Shown: piece by piece, positions 1-8,775 of the stretch
Layout of the letters: each line of letters opens with the position of its first letter
Position numbering within the stretch: position 1 is the first letter of the stretch
Source of the DNA: Paenibacillus sp. MAEPY2
GTDB taxonomy: Bacteria; Bacillota; Bacilli; Paenibacillales; Paenibacillaceae
Assembly (NCBI RefSeq): GCF_000499205.1
Contig: NZ_AWUK01000007.1
Span: 124,001 to 188,000, forward strand
DNA length: 64,000 nucleotides
Direction: 5' to 3'
Made by a program: the position numbers and the translations under genes
Notes under the pieces: generated by a model
Database searches by the model: none
What the model saw: the letters and a program-made list of their open reading frames with translations, nothing else
Told to the model about the DNA's origin: nothing

Positions 1-421
1 TGACGTCGGACATATCCTGGAACAGAAGGGTGTCTGGCAAATGCTCGTGAAAGGCTGGCCTTGCGGAGAGTGTCTGATGAATGGTCCACTTGTTACGCAA
101 TGGACGGTTGAGAAAGAGCAAGTGACCATACTTTTGCCGAAAGGCAAGCAGTTGCTGAAATCTGCGATTACGCTGTATGCGGCAGCGGTCGAAGATGATA
201 TCCGGGAATGAACGCCATTCCCGGGACCAGCCTTTTTCCGAATGAAAGACCATTGCCTCAATTTGTTTGCCCCCTGAATGTACATCGGCAGGTGTGAACA
301 CATAAACATCGAGTCCCCGCTTGCGCCCTTCAAGGATCATTCTGCGGTATATGCTCCGTTCTTCCAGAGCGCGATGTTCATTTAAGTACAACGTCATAAT
401 GCCCAGAACAGGTGAGGACAC
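1..421 (-). CDS. YheC/YheD-family ATP-grasp spore protein, N-terminal part
   Basis: The 3' end lies beyond the window edge, so only about 140 codons are visible. Translation from GTG at 421 gives a start reading VSSPVLGIMTLYLNE, then RGLDVYVFTPADV and PDIIFDRCRIQR, which align with the N-terminal half of the four complete paralogues next to it. The ATP-grasp catalytic part would lie outside the window. GTG is chosen because AAGGTGA sits six to seven bases upstream; an in-frame TTG two codons earlier is too close to that site. It lacks the extra N-terminal domain present in two of the paralogues, so it belongs to the short type. Family knowledge: YheC/YheD proteins are spore-associated in Bacillus; their substrate is unknown. 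Confidence 0.85.
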   Translation of the reverse strand, partial: MSSPVLGIMTLYLNEHRALEERSIYRRMILEGRKRGLDVYVFTPADVHSGGKQIEAMVFHSEKGWSREWRSFPDIIFDRCRIQRNRRFQQLLAFRQKYGHLLFLNRPLRNKWTIHQTLSARPAFHEHLPDTLLFQDMSDV

Positions 422-456
422 AAACAATCACCTTCTTTAGCTGTTATTCCTGTTCA

Positions 457-1563
457 TCATCGTTTGGACTGACGGGCAAGGTAGGCGCTGTACTGAAAAA
501 TACGTTCCAATGACTTCCGCCGAATCTGCGGTTCATCGAACTTCATCGGCTTTGCATTTGCTTCGAAAAACCAGATCTCGCCCATATCGTCAATGCCGAG
601 ATCCATGGACATTTCACCAAGCGTATGCCCGGAGCCTCGTTCCACTTGTCTGGCGATCAACAATGAAGTAGACTTCACCCGCCTCATCAGTGTATTCGAC
701 ATTTCTTCTCCAAAGAGATCGGTGAGCAGCTTCTCCGGGTCCTCCACGGTGCCTCCGCGCGGCACATGGGTGGTTATACTACGAGAGCCAGCGAGCCGGG
801 CTCCAATTCCCGTTATACTCCACTGTCCTTTACCGTTTTTTTGCACAAGTACCCGTAGATCGAATGGACGTTTGCGGGACAACGCCAGCTCAATACCCTG
901 TTGCATAATGTAGGGCGTGTGTCCGGTTTCCTTGCGAATCCTTGCCCATAGCTTGGAAAGAGTTGCTGCTTTGTACGTGGTGCTCTTTCGGGTGCTCTGT
1001 ATTTTAAGCCGATAAGGAAGGCGTTCTTTTTCCTGGAATTTGAGCATCATGATTCCTTTGCCTGCCTTACCACTCTCTGGTTTCAGATACAGGTAGGGAT
1101 GTGACCTCAGCACGGTCCCCAGAGCGATTGCGGTTCGCATCCGGCGAGTATATGGGATCAGGTGCTGGGTGGATTTGGATTTCTTAAGCCATTCGAACAA
1201 ATTCCATTTGTTGAAGAAAAACGGGTTATACAGTTCGATTCCTGAATGCATGCATTCTTCAATTTTTCGCTGTACTGAAGATTTGCGTTCATCTTCCCGG
1301 TTGGGGATCCGATTGTAGAGTACATGGGGAAGGGGAAAGGACTGTGAAGTCCATCTCCCACTTCCATTGTTGTACGTGTATCCTTTCACGGTGGGGCCGC
1401 TCACGTTCAAATCTCGCACAGTCACGACGTACACCACATATCCCATACTTTCGCCCGTCTGCACAATATCCAGGAAGTTTTGATGATTTCCTCTGAACAT
1501 CCGTTGATCATCATGCATGGTCAGGATGGCAATGACGGGTCTAAAATCATCCTGCAGGCTCAT
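457..1563 (-). CDS. YheC/YheD-family ATP-grasp spore protein, short type
   Basis: This 368-residue protein carries ATP-grasp signatures: a glycine-rich ATP loop KPESGKAGKGIMML, the family block PFDLRVLVQKN, and a C-terminal metal/ATP-binding segment WFFEANAKP. The frame stays open upstream to 1704, but that part overlaps the neighbouring gene. I choose ATG at 1563, which overlaps the upstream TGA by one base (TGATG) behind GGAAGAGAG, so translation is probably coupled. It starts directly in the catalytic region (VIAILTMH) without the N-terminal domain of its longer neighbours. ATP-grasp enzymes usually join a carboxylate to an amine using ATP; the substrate here is not known. It is the fourth gene of a five-gene minus-strand array. 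Confidence 0.88.
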   Translation of the reverse strand: MSLQDDFRPVIAILTMHDDQRMFRGNHQNFLDIVQTGESMGYVVYVVTVRDLNVSGPTVKGYTYNNGSGRWTSQSFPLPHVLYNRIPNREDERKSSVQRKIEECMHSGIELYNPFFFNKWNLFEWLKKSKSTQHLIPYTRRMRTAIALGTVLRSHPYLYLKPESGKAGKGIMMLKFQEKERLPYRLKIQSTRKSTTYKAATLSKLWARIRKETGHTPYIMQQGIELALSRKRPFDLRVLVQKNGKGQWSITGIGARLAGSRSITTHVPRGGTVEDPEKLLTDLFGEEMSNTLMRRVKSTSLLIARQVERGSGHTLGEMSMDLGIDDMGEIWFFEANAKPMKFDEPQIRRKSLERIFQYSAYLARQSKR

Positions 1564-2936
1564 CAAATGCCGTCTCTCTTCCGGAATTTGCTCAAATACA
1601 GGCAATGTTCCAGGATGTGCTCCACCGATGATTTTCCTTCCAGCCGGAGCGAAGGGTGACGGAAAATGGAGCGCCCTGGTTTGGCGTTCGCTTCGAACAT
1701 CCATACATGTTCCTCCTGATCAATGCCCAGATCAAAGCCAATCTCACCAATCAGATGCTGGTGCTGGGTTTCAATCGCCTGGGCCAGTGTAATAGCGACG
1801 GATTTGGCATGCTGGAGCACTTCTCCCGCTCGGTCGCCAAAATTGCGGCTGAGCGCCTGCTCAGGGGTCATCAGGGAACCACCATTTTTGATATGTGTGG
1901 TTACGCTGCCTCGGCCAGCCTTTTTGGCGCCAATGCCAACGACCACCCAATGATTGTTTCCGTTTTTATGCATGTGAAAGCGGAAATCAATCGGACATTC
2001 GTCGATCTCAATGAGCCGGATACCCTGTTGAACGACATAACCGCGGAGCTGTTTGCCGTGTCTGCCCTGAAGCATGCGCATCAGGCTGTTGAATGAACCG
2101 AAACGCAGCAAGGCGTTGCCGCTTTTTTTGCGATAACGGGCGAAATATCCACGTTTGGGCGAATAGGTCAGTCGATAGATCCCGTTGCCCAGACTTCCTG
2201 CTGTTGGTTTGTAGTAGACAAACTGATGGCGTTCCAGCATTTCTTTCATCTGCTCTACCGTCGGATTGGTGATGGATTCTGGAATATAACGTCCGGCTGC
2301 CGGTTCGTTCTCCAGCAGCTTATAGATATCCGACTTGTTAAAGAAACTCCAATTGAAGAAAGGAATCTTGCGCCGGACAAATCGCTCCCGCAGCTGGTTG
2401 ATTGCTGGTGAGAAGTCAGAGCGGCGGCTGGGTAACCGGTTATACACGACGTCTGGCAGAGGTACCGTTTTGCGACTAAAGCTTCCGTTGTCGTTAAGGA
2501 AAAAACCGGATACTGTTTCATTCTGCCAGTTAATATCTCTTGGGGTGAACGCATAGATATAGGATTTACGGCTGCCTTCGCGGAGCAGTTGTTTGATAAA
2601 GCCGGTACGTGAACCAAACGGATTGGAGCCAGACGAAGGTCCGTCAGACAACACGCCGATCAGTGGACCCAACTGAACTTCATCGTTCTGCAGGTTGCGG
2701 AGGTAGATGCTGCCCCGTTTCGGAACGTTCATCAGGTTGCGTATGCCCGAAGCGAGATAAATATGTTTGCCAGCCTTTTTGATCGGTTTGATGGTTGCGG
2801 GCACCCGGTCACGACCAAACCGCAAATGAATCGTTTTTTTGCCGGATAGATTTAGACTTTTCATTAATGCGTTGGATACATAAACCACTTTATCCGGCTG
2901 TTGTGTGAAATGCAGATTGCAAAAGGTCAAACTCAT
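1563..2936 (-). CDS. YheC/YheD-family ATP-grasp spore protein, long type
   Basis: This 457-residue paralogue has two parts. Residues 1 to about 95 form an extra beta-rich domain (HLRFGRDRVPATI, then RGSIYLRNLQNDEVQLGP). The ATP-grasp half follows, with loop KPTAGSLGNGIYRL, block PIDFRFHMHKNGN and C-terminal MFEANAKPGRS. ATG at 2936 has AGGAGG eight bases upstream. The stop overlaps the start of the next gene by one base. The family is linked to spore cortex and coat in Bacillus (YheD is spore-localised); an ATP-dependent ligase activity is inferred from the fold only. The block FRFHMHKN departs from FRALVQKN in the paralogues, so it may have diverged in substrate. Confidence 0.88.
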   Translation of the reverse strand: MSLTFCNLHFTQQPDKVVYVSNALMKSLNLSGKKTIHLRFGRDRVPATIKPIKKAGKHIYLASGIRNLMNVPKRGSIYLRNLQNDEVQLGPLIGVLSDGPSSGSNPFGSRTGFIKQLLREGSRKSYIYAFTPRDINWQNETVSGFFLNDNGSFSRKTVPLPDVVYNRLPSRRSDFSPAINQLRERFVRRKIPFFNWSFFNKSDIYKLLENEPAAGRYIPESITNPTVEQMKEMLERHQFVYYKPTAGSLGNGIYRLTYSPKRGYFARYRKKSGNALLRFGSFNSLMRMLQGRHGKQLRGYVVQQGIRLIEIDECPIDFRFHMHKNGNNHWVVVGIGAKKAGRGSVTTHIKNGGSLMTPEQALSRNFGDRAGEVLQHAKSVAITLAQAIETQHQHLIGEIGFDLGIDQEEHVWMFEANAKPGRSIFRHPSLRLEGKSSVEHILEHCLYLSKFRKRDGI

Positions 2937-2997
2937 GATTTATCCTCCTATCCTGAAAAGATCCTTCGGCTCCATGGCAAGCGGGGCGCTGCGTGCC

Positions 2998-4188
2998 TCA
3001 ACCGCCGTGAATCGGGATGGGTTTCAGGCCAGCTGTGCTGGATGTATTCGGCATTTTCATTAGACGCTTCACGTCCGTGAGAACATGTTGTTGCAGCAAA
3101 TAACGGGCATAGGCAAGCGGCCGGGTGTAGGTCAGACTGTGCATACGTGGGTCACCCGCCTCTGCGAATGAGGAACGTCCCGGTCTCGAATTCACTTCGA
3201 GCAGCCAGAGGCGACCCTGAACATCTGCTCCGAAATCAAGACCCAGTTCGGCCAGTCTGCCAAAGCGGCTTTCTAGCAGGGTGGGAATGCAGGCAGCAGC
3301 CTGCCTGATGGACTCCAGCAGAGCATCGGATTGCTTGCTCCCGTATCGTTCTAACAGATAAGGATGCACGGGGTACGCCTTTCCCCCTCCATGCAAGTTG
3401 GAAGTGAGTGAGCCAGCCGGTCCTTCCCGTACCATACATCCGGTTAGAGACCAGCGTCCTTGCCCATTTTTTTGCACCAAGGCCCTAATGTCGAACGGTC
3501 GTCCGTGATGACTCAGTTCCAGATACGGCTGTAAGATCATCTTTTTACCGGCCTTGTATGAATCCAGCCAGGCAGAGACATCCTGGCGATGCTCAAATGT
3601 ACGGTGAATCAATTCATTGCGAGTATTTCTTCCCTCCATGATCCAGGAGGTGTGATGCTCGTCGTGATAAAGGCGAAATGTATCTTTACCATGGGTACCC
3701 GATACAGGTTTGAAGAAAATACCTTTCAGCCAGCGATCCAGCCACTGCTCCCATAAAGTATCCGACTGAAACAGCGTCGTAGGCGCCAGAAGGGTACGCA
3801 GTTTTGGATCAGCAGACAAGGCGCGGTGTACCTTCCATTTACCAGGCAAGGAAGCAGACCAGTAACGGACATGGTGTCCGTTGCTTGAGGAAACAATTGT
3901 CTGAAGCTGCTGTTTGAATATTCCGGGGAGCGGGAGCAGACAGCGATTCATGATCAAATCCACTGCTGGGAGAGGCACGATATTCCATTTGCCCCTGTCG
4001 AATGCATAGCCCTGTGTGAGCCTGGATACGCTGGGTTTATTCGATACGGCCAGCACAATGATATTCAGGCCATAACGGTGACTATCCAAACTGAGACGAC
4101 GGCAGAAGAGTTCATCTACGAAAGGAGGCGAGCCTTCTGTTGCTCGAACCAGAATGGCTACTGTGTTGGTCTGCTGTTGCAGGAACAT
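2998..4188 (-). CDS. YheC/YheD-family ATP-grasp spore protein, short type
   Basis: This 396-residue protein begins directly with TVAILVRATEG and has no N-terminal extra domain. It contains the ATP loop KPVSGTHGKDTFRLY, the block PFDIRALVQKNGQG and the C-terminal LLEVNSRPGRSSF. AGGAGG lies eight bases upstream of ATG 4188. A gap of about 60 bases separates it from the next gene, consistent with one transcript for the array. Relative to its neighbours the ATP loop has HGKDTF instead of LGKGII, losing one glycine. Role as for the family: probable spore-associated ATP-dependent ligase of unknown substrate, acting in the mother cell or on the forespore surface (inference from Bacillus relatives). 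Confidence 0.87.
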   Translation of the reverse strand: MFLQQQTNTVAILVRATEGSPPFVDELFCRRLSLDSHRYGLNIIVLAVSNKPSVSRLTQGYAFDRGKWNIVPLPAVDLIMNRCLLPLPGIFKQQLQTIVSSSNGHHVRYWSASLPGKWKVHRALSADPKLRTLLAPTTLFQSDTLWEQWLDRWLKGIFFKPVSGTHGKDTFRLYHDEHHTSWIMEGRNTRNELIHRTFEHRQDVSAWLDSYKAGKKMILQPYLELSHHGRPFDIRALVQKNGQGRWSLTGCMVREGPAGSLTSNLHGGGKAYPVHPYLLERYGSKQSDALLESIRQAAACIPTLLESRFGRLAELGLDFGADVQGRLWLLEVNSRPGRSSFAEAGDPRMHSLTYTRPLAYARYLLQQHVLTDVKRLMKMPNTSSTAGLKPIPIHGG

Positions 4189-4218
4189 TCCGCTGCACCT
4201 CCTCTAATGGATGACTCT

Positions 4219-5586
4219 TCAGAATCCGGCCAGATAGGTGGAGTATTCCAGCATCGCTTTGACCGAAGGCCGGATTTTGCTCTCGCTAAGTGGTGTATTA
4301 TCGTTCTTGGACGGTTTGGAATTCACTTCGAGTAGCCAGACCCTTCCGCTGGTGTCCAAGGCAAGGTCGATGCCGAGTTCACCAAAATGGGCGGGGATGG
4401 CACCTTCAATGCCTTTGGCAATATCCAGGGCCGCCGTATGCAATCCTGCATAAGCAGAAGCTTTGGCTGATCCGGACAATTGGGTTTTGGCTACAGCTTC
4501 CTTGACGGTGCTGAGGCTTCCACCCCGTGCCAGGTTGGATACATAGTGACTTCCGCCTGCAATACGTGCGACGATGGAAGTGACACTCCATTTGCCCGTA
4601 CTGTTTTTTTGCACAAGCGCACGGAAATCTACGGGTCTGCCGCTGTTATCAATAAGGGTAAGACCCTGTTGAATCTGGTAACGCGTTGTTTTCATTTTCC
4701 CGGACATACTGACATACAGTTTATCCAGAGAAGTATACGTTTGTTTTCGGGTGCCTCCAACGCCAGTGGCGAGGGTGAGAAAGCTGCCGTCACTTTGACG
4801 GGAGACCCGAATGATGCCTTTGCCAAGCGACCCGCGAACGGGCTTCAGAAAGACAACCGGATATCGGTTGCACATGGTTTTGAGGGTGGCTGAGGTTTTG
4901 AGTAAATGGGATTCGGGCAGCACCCTCTTCAATGTTGAAATGGACTTCAAGGCATCGAATACTTCATTTTTGTCCAGAAACTTTTCGTTGAAAGTTTGTG
5001 TGCCGTAGAGCGATTTTACTTCTTTCATAAAATGCTGTACGCTAGGTTTGTTCTCAAGCTTACGGGACGTCAGCCGGTTATTGACGACGTCTGCTATAGG
5101 CAGAACGGTCTTTTTCCAGCCGTCATCATACACCCAGCCTTTCATATAACCCGTTACCGCTCTAATATCCTCCGGTGTGAAAAAGGATACATAGGCGCCC
5201 TGCTTCCGGCAGGCGTTCACCAGTTCCTGACAGAACATCGTGATGGAGCCGAAGGGCCGATCGGGCTGATCAGGGTAATCCCGGCTAACCAATACACTGA
5301 TGTAGGGTCCAATGCGCAGCGTACTGCTGGCTGAACGATAGGATATCCTCAGGACCGAACGGGGAACAAGGCCGGTCTTGCTGGCTACCGTCTGATTGAT
5401 GCGCAGACCGTCATATCTGGGAACAGGAATGACAGTGACTTCACGGCGGAAAGAGCCGAATTGCAGCTGAAGCGGTCGGCCAGAAGGGATTTTAAGCGCC
5501 TTAAGCACCCCTTCGCCCAGCATGATGACGTCGTCCTGCAGGATGCCCGAGCCGGTAACCTGAATCGTTACTTTTTTAGTGGACAT
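4219..5586 (-). CDS. YheC/YheD-family ATP-grasp spore protein, long type, first gene of array
   Basis: The frame is open to 5751, but I start at ATG 5586, which has AAGGAG about nine bases upstream, giving 455 residues. Residues 1 to about 100 are the extra beta-rich domain (KVTIQVTGSG, LQLQFGSFRREVTVIPV, SSTLRIGPYISVLV). The ATP-grasp part has KPVRGSLGKGIIRVS, the block PVDFRALVQKNSTG and the C-terminal LLEVNSKPSKND. It is promoter-proximal in the five-gene minus-strand cluster. It faces yheA on the other strand; yheA and yheC/D are also neighbours in B. subtilis, which supports the assignment. Enzymatic substrate unknown. Confidence 0.88.
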   Translation of the reverse strand: MSTKKVTIQVTGSGILQDDVIMLGEGVLKALKIPSGRPLQLQFGSFRREVTVIPVPRYDGLRINQTVASKTGLVPRSVLRISYRSASSTLRIGPYISVLVSRDYPDQPDRPFGSITMFCQELVNACRKQGAYVSFFTPEDIRAVTGYMKGWVYDDGWKKTVLPIADVVNNRLTSRKLENKPSVQHFMKEVKSLYGTQTFNEKFLDKNEVFDALKSISTLKRVLPESHLLKTSATLKTMCNRYPVVFLKPVRGSLGKGIIRVSRQSDGSFLTLATGVGGTRKQTYTSLDKLYVSMSGKMKTTRYQIQQGLTLIDNSGRPVDFRALVQKNSTGKWSVTSIVARIAGGSHYVSNLARGGSLSTVKEAVAKTQLSGSAKASAYAGLHTAALDIAKGIEGAIPAHFGELGIDLALDTSGRVWLLEVNSKPSKNDNTPLSESKIRPSVKAMLEYSTYLAGF

Positions 5587-5660
5587 CACGGATCTCCTTC
5601 CGGGCGGCAACTTGATGTCTGATCTCGAAGTTGAACGGCATCTAAACATGGCATGTGCTT

Positions 5661-5688
5661 CATCATATGAGGACATATAACCCTTGGT
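5661..5688 (-). promoter_or_regulatory. Candidate mother-cell sigma (SigK/SigE-like) promoter for the YheC/D array
   Basis: On the minus strand CATATGATG (complement of 5661-5669) resembles the SigK -10 pattern CATANNNTA, although its last base is G instead of A. An AC dinucleotide (complement of 5687-5688) lies 17 bases upstream, where SigK promoters usually have 16. The site is about 75 bases before the first gene of a spore-protein array. This is a weak pattern match used as inference only. Confidence 0.3.
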
Positions 5689-5865
5689 GATTGACCTATT
5701 TGGATTAAATGCATTTGATGCTCGCAAGTAATGGATGGCATGTTTCCGCAATCTTTGTTTGACGGAAGTGAAATACGTGTATTAACACGGGTGAACGATG
5801 CGATGAGAATGTGAATGAATATGAATGAACAACAGAAGGACAACCCAATATGAGGAGGAATTATA

Positions 5866-6213
5866 GTGAACATTTATGACAAAGCCAATGATTTGGCCAA
5901 AGCACTGAGAGAAAGCAGCGAGGTAGAAGAAATTACTTCTGCGATGAAGCTGATTGAAGTAGACCCGGAAGCAAAGGCCATGCTGGATAACTTCCGTGAT
6001 CAACAGATGGAATTGCAACAACGTATGATGAGTGGGGATATGCCTGCTCCGGACGAGATGGAGAAAATGGAGAAGCTGTTTGAAGTACTAAGCCTGAACC
6101 TGAACATCCGTCGTCTGTTTGACGCTGAACGTCGCCTGAGTGTCATTATTGAAGACGTGAACAAAATTATTGCAGACAGTCTGGGTCATCTTTACGGTGG
6201 CGCTGAAGCCTAA
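5866..6213 (+). CDS. yheA: YheA, YlbF/YmcA-family (DUF964) protein
   Basis: This 115-residue, all-helical, charged protein (NIYDKANDLAKALRES, AMLDNFRDQQMELQQRM) matches the UPF0342/YheA branch of the YlbF family in sequence and length. Family relatives YlbF and YmcA act with YaaT as RNA-processing and sporulation/competence regulators; YheA itself has no defined role. The start is GTG at 5866, with AGGAGGAATTATA upstream. It stands divergent from the YheC/D genes, the same neighbourhood as in B. subtilis. The protein is predicted cytosolic with no membrane segment. Confidence 0.85.
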   Translation: MNIYDKANDLAKALRESSEVEEITSAMKLIEVDPEAKAMLDNFRDQQMELQQRMMSGDMPAPDEMEKMEKLFEVLSLNLNIRRLFDAERRLSVIIEDVNKIIADSLGHLYGGAEA

Positions 6214-6314
6214 ACTTAAACCTTGTCCCGTTTTTTTGCCTGAACCTTTCATATTGGCTCCTTATCGTTCATAGACTAGACATATAGAGTCGATCAAGAA
6301 CGAAGGAGCTGTGA

Positions 6315-6602
6315 ATGGTGAAAAGGTTGAAGAAAGCAAAACATGTGATCTATCTGCTTATCGCGTTGTCGATGCTGGTCATTGCGTTGCCGCGGATTTC
6401 CTTTGCTGGTGGAATGGACTGGGTTAATATTTTTGGCATCGTATGGGTGCTGTTCTCGTTATTAATCGTTGGTGCACATCTGCATTTTATTCTTGGTGTA
6501 GATGAAGAGAAGAAGCGTGCACTGGAAGCTGTTCGACGGGCAAAGCTGCGGCAGTGGGAGATGAAATTGGTGGACAAGCAGGAGCAGAGCAAGTCTGTAT
6601 AA
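6315..6602 (+). CDS. Small two-helix membrane protein of unknown function
   Basis: This 95-residue protein has two hydrophobic segments (about residues 10-31 and 37-60, VIYLLIALSMLVIALPRI and IFGIVWVLFSLLIVGAHLHF). A basic/acidic cytoplasmic tail follows (DEEKKRALEAVRRAKLRQ). GAAGGAGCT precedes ATG 6315. I do not recognise a named family. It lies between yheA and ytoI and is followed by a strong terminator. The tail is likely a short amphipathic helix. Confidence 0.75.
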   Translation: MVKRLKKAKHVIYLLIALSMLVIALPRISFAGGMDWVNIFGIVWVLFSLLIVGAHLHFILGVDEEKKRALEAVRRAKLRQWEMKLVDKQEQSKSV

Positions 6603-6653
6603 GGTTTGAATCACATGTGACATGGTAATAGAGATGGTTCTATCTGTTGAAGT

Positions 6654-6692
6654 AAGGCCGGATTCCCTTTGTATGAAGGGGCCGGTCTTTTC
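6654..6692 (+). terminator. Rho-independent terminator
   Basis: The hairpin pairs GGCCGG and TCCCTT with AAGGG and CCGGTC and is followed by TTTTC. It closes the yheA/small membrane protein unit. Confidence 0.75.
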
Positions 6693-6838
6693 TGTATACC
6701 CTTAGTTCGATATTCCGATTATTGTGATCCATTTAGTGTGATGCTTTACGAGAAAAGCACGAGGAGTGGGGTTATTTTCCTAAGGTCGTGTTATAATAGA
6801 TACAGAATAGTACAGATGCATCTTCGGGGGTGGTACAG

Positions 6839-8173
6839 ATGGACGGACAGGAAGAAAACGTGACGAAGCACGAGCAGTTGCTTCAACATATTGAACAACT
6901 GAAGGTAGGCAGTAAAATATCGGTGCGCGGACTGGCACGGGAGCTGGGTGTAAGCGAAGGAACGGCATATCGTGCGGTAAAAGAGGCAGAGAATTTCGGC
7001 CTGGTCGTGACCAAGGAACGAATTGGAACGGTGCGGATCGAGAAAAGACCTCGCGGCATGACCGAGCAGCTGACTTTTGCCGATGTGGTTACCATTGTCG
7101 AAGGTCATGTGCTGGGTGGAAGTGACGGTCTGTCCAAGCCGCTTCATAAGTATGTGATCGGTGCAATGAAAGAGCAGGCCATGGCCCGGTACATTGACGC
7201 GGGAAGTCTGTTGATTGTCGGGAACCGGGACAACGCACATTCCCTTGCCCTCGAACAGGGCGCCGGAGTGTTAATTACAGGCGGCTTTGGTACAAGCCGT
7301 GAAGTGAGAGTGATGGCGGATGAGCTGGGTCTGCCCATTATTTCCTCCAGACATGATACGTTTACGGTGGCTTCAATGATTAACCGTGCGATCTTCGATC
7401 GACTGATTAAGAAAAAAATCATGCTGGTTGAGGACATTATTGGGCAGAAACCCCGCCTTCAGGTGCTTAAGGTAACCAGTTCAGCCGCGGATTTTCACCT
7501 GCTGGTTTCTGAGACGGGAGAACATCGCTTCCCGGTAGTAGATGAATGGAACCGGGTAATCGGCATTGTGAGCCTGAAAGATGTAAGCGAGTTAAGAGAG
7601 GATCAGAGTATTGAGAAGTGTGTTGTACGCCGCCCGATCACAGCTTCGCTGCAAACCTCACTGGCTTCGGCAGCACAGATCATGACGTGGGAGGGCATTG
7701 ACTTCCTGCCGATTGTGGATCGGAACCGTAAACTGATTGCATCCGTCACACGTAAGGAAGTACTGCAGGCGATGCGTGATGCACAGAAGCAGCCTCAGCT
7801 TGGAGAGACGTTTGATCATCTGATCTGGAACGGGTTCGCCGAGGAGCGCGGAGAGCAGAACGAATTGTTTTTCCATGGTTTTATCATTCCTCAGATGGCG
7901 ACAGACCTTGGAACCATCTCGGAAGGCGTTCTGCTGAATGTGATGACACAGGCGGGACGGCGTGCAGCCTGGGACGTCACAGGAAATGACCATGTGGTGG
8001 ATAATGTAACAACGTATTTTGTCCGTCCGGTACAGATTGAAGATCAGATTCTCGTTCGTCCCATTATTTTGGAGACGAGTCGTCGGACTTGTAAAATGGA
8101 TATTGTCATCACCCGTGATGGGAATGTGGTATGCAAAGCGGTGATGACGCTGCAATCCATTGACCATGCCTAG
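6839..8173 (+). CDS. ytoI: YtoI: HTH, DRTGG, twin CBS and hotdog-domain regulator-like protein
   Basis: This 444-residue protein has, in order, an N-terminal winged-helix segment (VRGLARELGVSEGTAYRAVKEAE, about 25-60), a DRTGG domain (about 70-185), two CBS motifs (about 190-310) and a C-terminal hotdog-like domain (about 320-440). This is the architecture of YtoI in B. subtilis. CBS pairs usually bind adenosyl ligands. A role in sensing an adenine nucleotide or acyl-CoA and acting on DNA is inference. The frame also opens at GTG 6830, but ATG 6839 sits five bases after GGGGGTGG and is preferred. It converges with ytpI as in B. subtilis. Confidence 0.87.
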   Translation: MDGQEENVTKHEQLLQHIEQLKVGSKISVRGLARELGVSEGTAYRAVKEAENFGLVVTKERIGTVRIEKRPRGMTEQLTFADVVTIVEGHVLGGSDGLSKPLHKYVIGAMKEQAMARYIDAGSLLIVGNRDNAHSLALEQGAGVLITGGFGTSREVRVMADELGLPIISSRHDTFTVASMINRAIFDRLIKKKIMLVEDIIGQKPRLQVLKVTSSAADFHLLVSETGEHRFPVVDEWNRVIGIVSLKDVSELREDQSIEKCVVRRPITASLQTSLASAAQIMTWEGIDFLPIVDRNRKLIASVTRKEVLQAMRDAQKQPQLGETFDHLIWNGFAEERGEQNELFFHGFIIPQMATDLGTISEGVLLNVMTQAGRRAAWDVTGNDHVVDNVTTYFVRPVQIEDQILVRPIILETSRRTCKMDIVITRDGNVVCKAVMTLQSIDHA

Positions 8174-8215
8174 TAAGGCGAGTGATCCAGAGTTCGGAAA
8201 ATATCATGAGTTCAG

Positions 8216-8309
8216 AAAAAAGAGAGTATCCCCTGATCGAATCAGCGCACTGAACCCCGAAATGAATGTGGCTCAGGCTTGTTCGATTGATGAGGAATAC
8301 TCTCTTTTT
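8216..8309. terminator. Long imperfect inverted repeat between convergent ytoI and ytpI
   Basis: AAAAAGAGAGTAT near 8217 pairs with ATACTCTCTTTTT ending near 8309, and the complementarity continues inward imperfectly (CCTGATCGAATC against GTTCGATTGATGAGG). It has A-runs on one side and T-runs on the other, so it can terminate from both directions. Confidence 0.65.
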
Positions 8310-8335
8310 GATGCGACGACATCCCGCTAAATGTA

Positions 8336-8677
8336 TTAGGCAGATTGTCCGGATGTCTTGCCAGTTCCATTGTCTGAACGTTGCTGCATGCGGGCGTAGT
8401 AACTGCGGTTGCGTAACCCAGCGAATAGATTGTACGCCCCCATAATCAGAAATAGCGCTTCCACAACGACAGATAACGTAGAACCGGTAAAGACAAACAT
8501 CAGGATCAGGGCAAGAATAACCAGCATGCTGCCCATCCAGATGTTGGTCCATGAACGATAAAGACCTGTAGCGATGGGATCTGTGGTCCTGCGTGAACGA
8601 ATGCTGTTCAGAGCTGAGCAGACCATAGCAAGGGCAAAGATGGCGATCAGGGCATATTTGAGTACATCGATGAACAC
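8336..8677 (-). CDS. ytpI: YtpI-family small membrane protein
   Basis: This 113-residue protein has three hydrophobic segments (about 5-23, 47-66 and 70-88). It is followed by a polar tail rich in Arg, Gln and Ser (RNRSYYARMQQRSDNG). Length, topology and position convergent to ytoI match YtpI. Function is unknown. The start is GTG at 8677, with AAAGGAG about ten bases upstream; no in-frame ATG near the start fits a ribosome site. Confidence 0.8.
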   Translation of the reverse strand: MFIDVLKYALIAIFALAMVCSALNSIRSRRTTDPIATGLYRSWTNIWMGSMLVILALILMFVFTGSTLSVVVEALFLIMGAYNLFAGLRNRSYYARMQQRSDNGTGKTSGQSA

Positions 8678-8775
8678 AAAGACGCAGCTCCTTTTCTGGA
8701 AAGCATTTACTGCCCTTATTGTACCATGCAGGCAGAGGGCAAGGGCAGTTTTTTTCTGGAGCTGTCATCTGCTTT

